A stretch of DNA of 64,000 nt from Reticulitermes speratus (taxonomy: Eukaryota > Arthropoda > Insecta > Blattodea > Rhinotermitidae). Positions 63,838 to 64,000 of this stretch are shown here, one piece after another. A program made the position numbers and the translations under genes. Every line of letters starts with the position of its first letter. Within the stretch, counting starts at the first letter, position 1. The DNA is taken from assembly GCA_021186555.1 (NCBI GenBank), contig JAJKFL010000002.1, forward strand, positions 10,167,001-10,231,000, in the 5' to 3' direction. Under the pieces are notes generated by a model. The model saw only the letters and a list, made by a program, of their open reading frames with translations, was not told the DNA's origin and ran no database searches.

Positions 63838-63965
63838 TTGCTATGGGGCTTGGACTCCTTCAGGGTGTATAGCTCCACGCTTTCTATACCTTGAGCACCA
63901 GATGGAAGTGAGTAGTCAAAATGATGCTTTGGCCGTTTGCGCCCGGTAAAAGAGCCCCCCGCTGC
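63838..63965 (-). mobile_element. SINE S4, body fragment
   Basis: On + 'gtgtatagctccacgctttc', 'gagcaccagatggaag' and 'gcccggtaaaagagccc' match the S4 body. Confidence 0.6.
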
Positions 63966-64000
63966 TAATTTTGGTTGCTAAAAGGAAAAGAAAAGATAAA

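Overview
This is animal nuclear DNA and almost certainly from an insect. It holds two spliced protein genes with long introns and GT-AG junctions, embedded in AT-rich, repeat-laden sequence. The dispersed repeats (LINE 3' ends, tRNA-derived SINEs, hairpin families) look to me like those of cockroach or termite (Blattodea) genomes. That placement is inference from recall, not a database result.

Layout. (1) 142-6995, + strand: seven exons of the catalytic half of a conventional protein kinase C (Pkc53E type), running to its stop. The regulatory half (C1, C2) lies left of the window. (2) 7-28 kb: 3' flanks of two convergent genes. No further gene is recognised here. It holds a pogo-like element, hairpin repeats, SINEs, a truncated LINE and two minisatellites. 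(3) 28,244-46,250, - strand: a complete nine-exon SLC17 (sialin-like) anion transporter. I join it to 529 codons plus stop, with every intron phase agreeing. A TATA-like box and CpG-rich sequence lie just upstream of exon 1. Its introns hold a ~820-bp foldback palindrome, a LINE split by a second LINE, a pogo/Tigger deletion derivative, and a LINE whose 3' UTR is a tandem array. (4) 46.5-64 kb: upstream intergenic DNA, visibly richer in CpG, with two large LINEs head to head (a 658-codon open RT ORF on -, and a nearly full-length decayed EN+RT element on +), several SINEs, a minisatellite and small MITEs.

The kinase is cytosolic and membrane-recruited; the transporter is a 12-helix membrane protein. 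Nothing here shows that the two genes work together; they are convergent neighbours more than 21 kb apart.

The most unusual signal is a recurring RNA-like grammar: CUGANGA, one unpaired base, a GC-rich hairpin, GAAA, then a tiny stem III. It resembles the core of type I hammerhead ribozymes as known from Penelope-like elements and retrozymes. It occurs at 13.7, 31.0/31.6 (both arms of the foldback), 32.9 and 61.3 kb, and in weaker form in an abundant hairpin repeat family.
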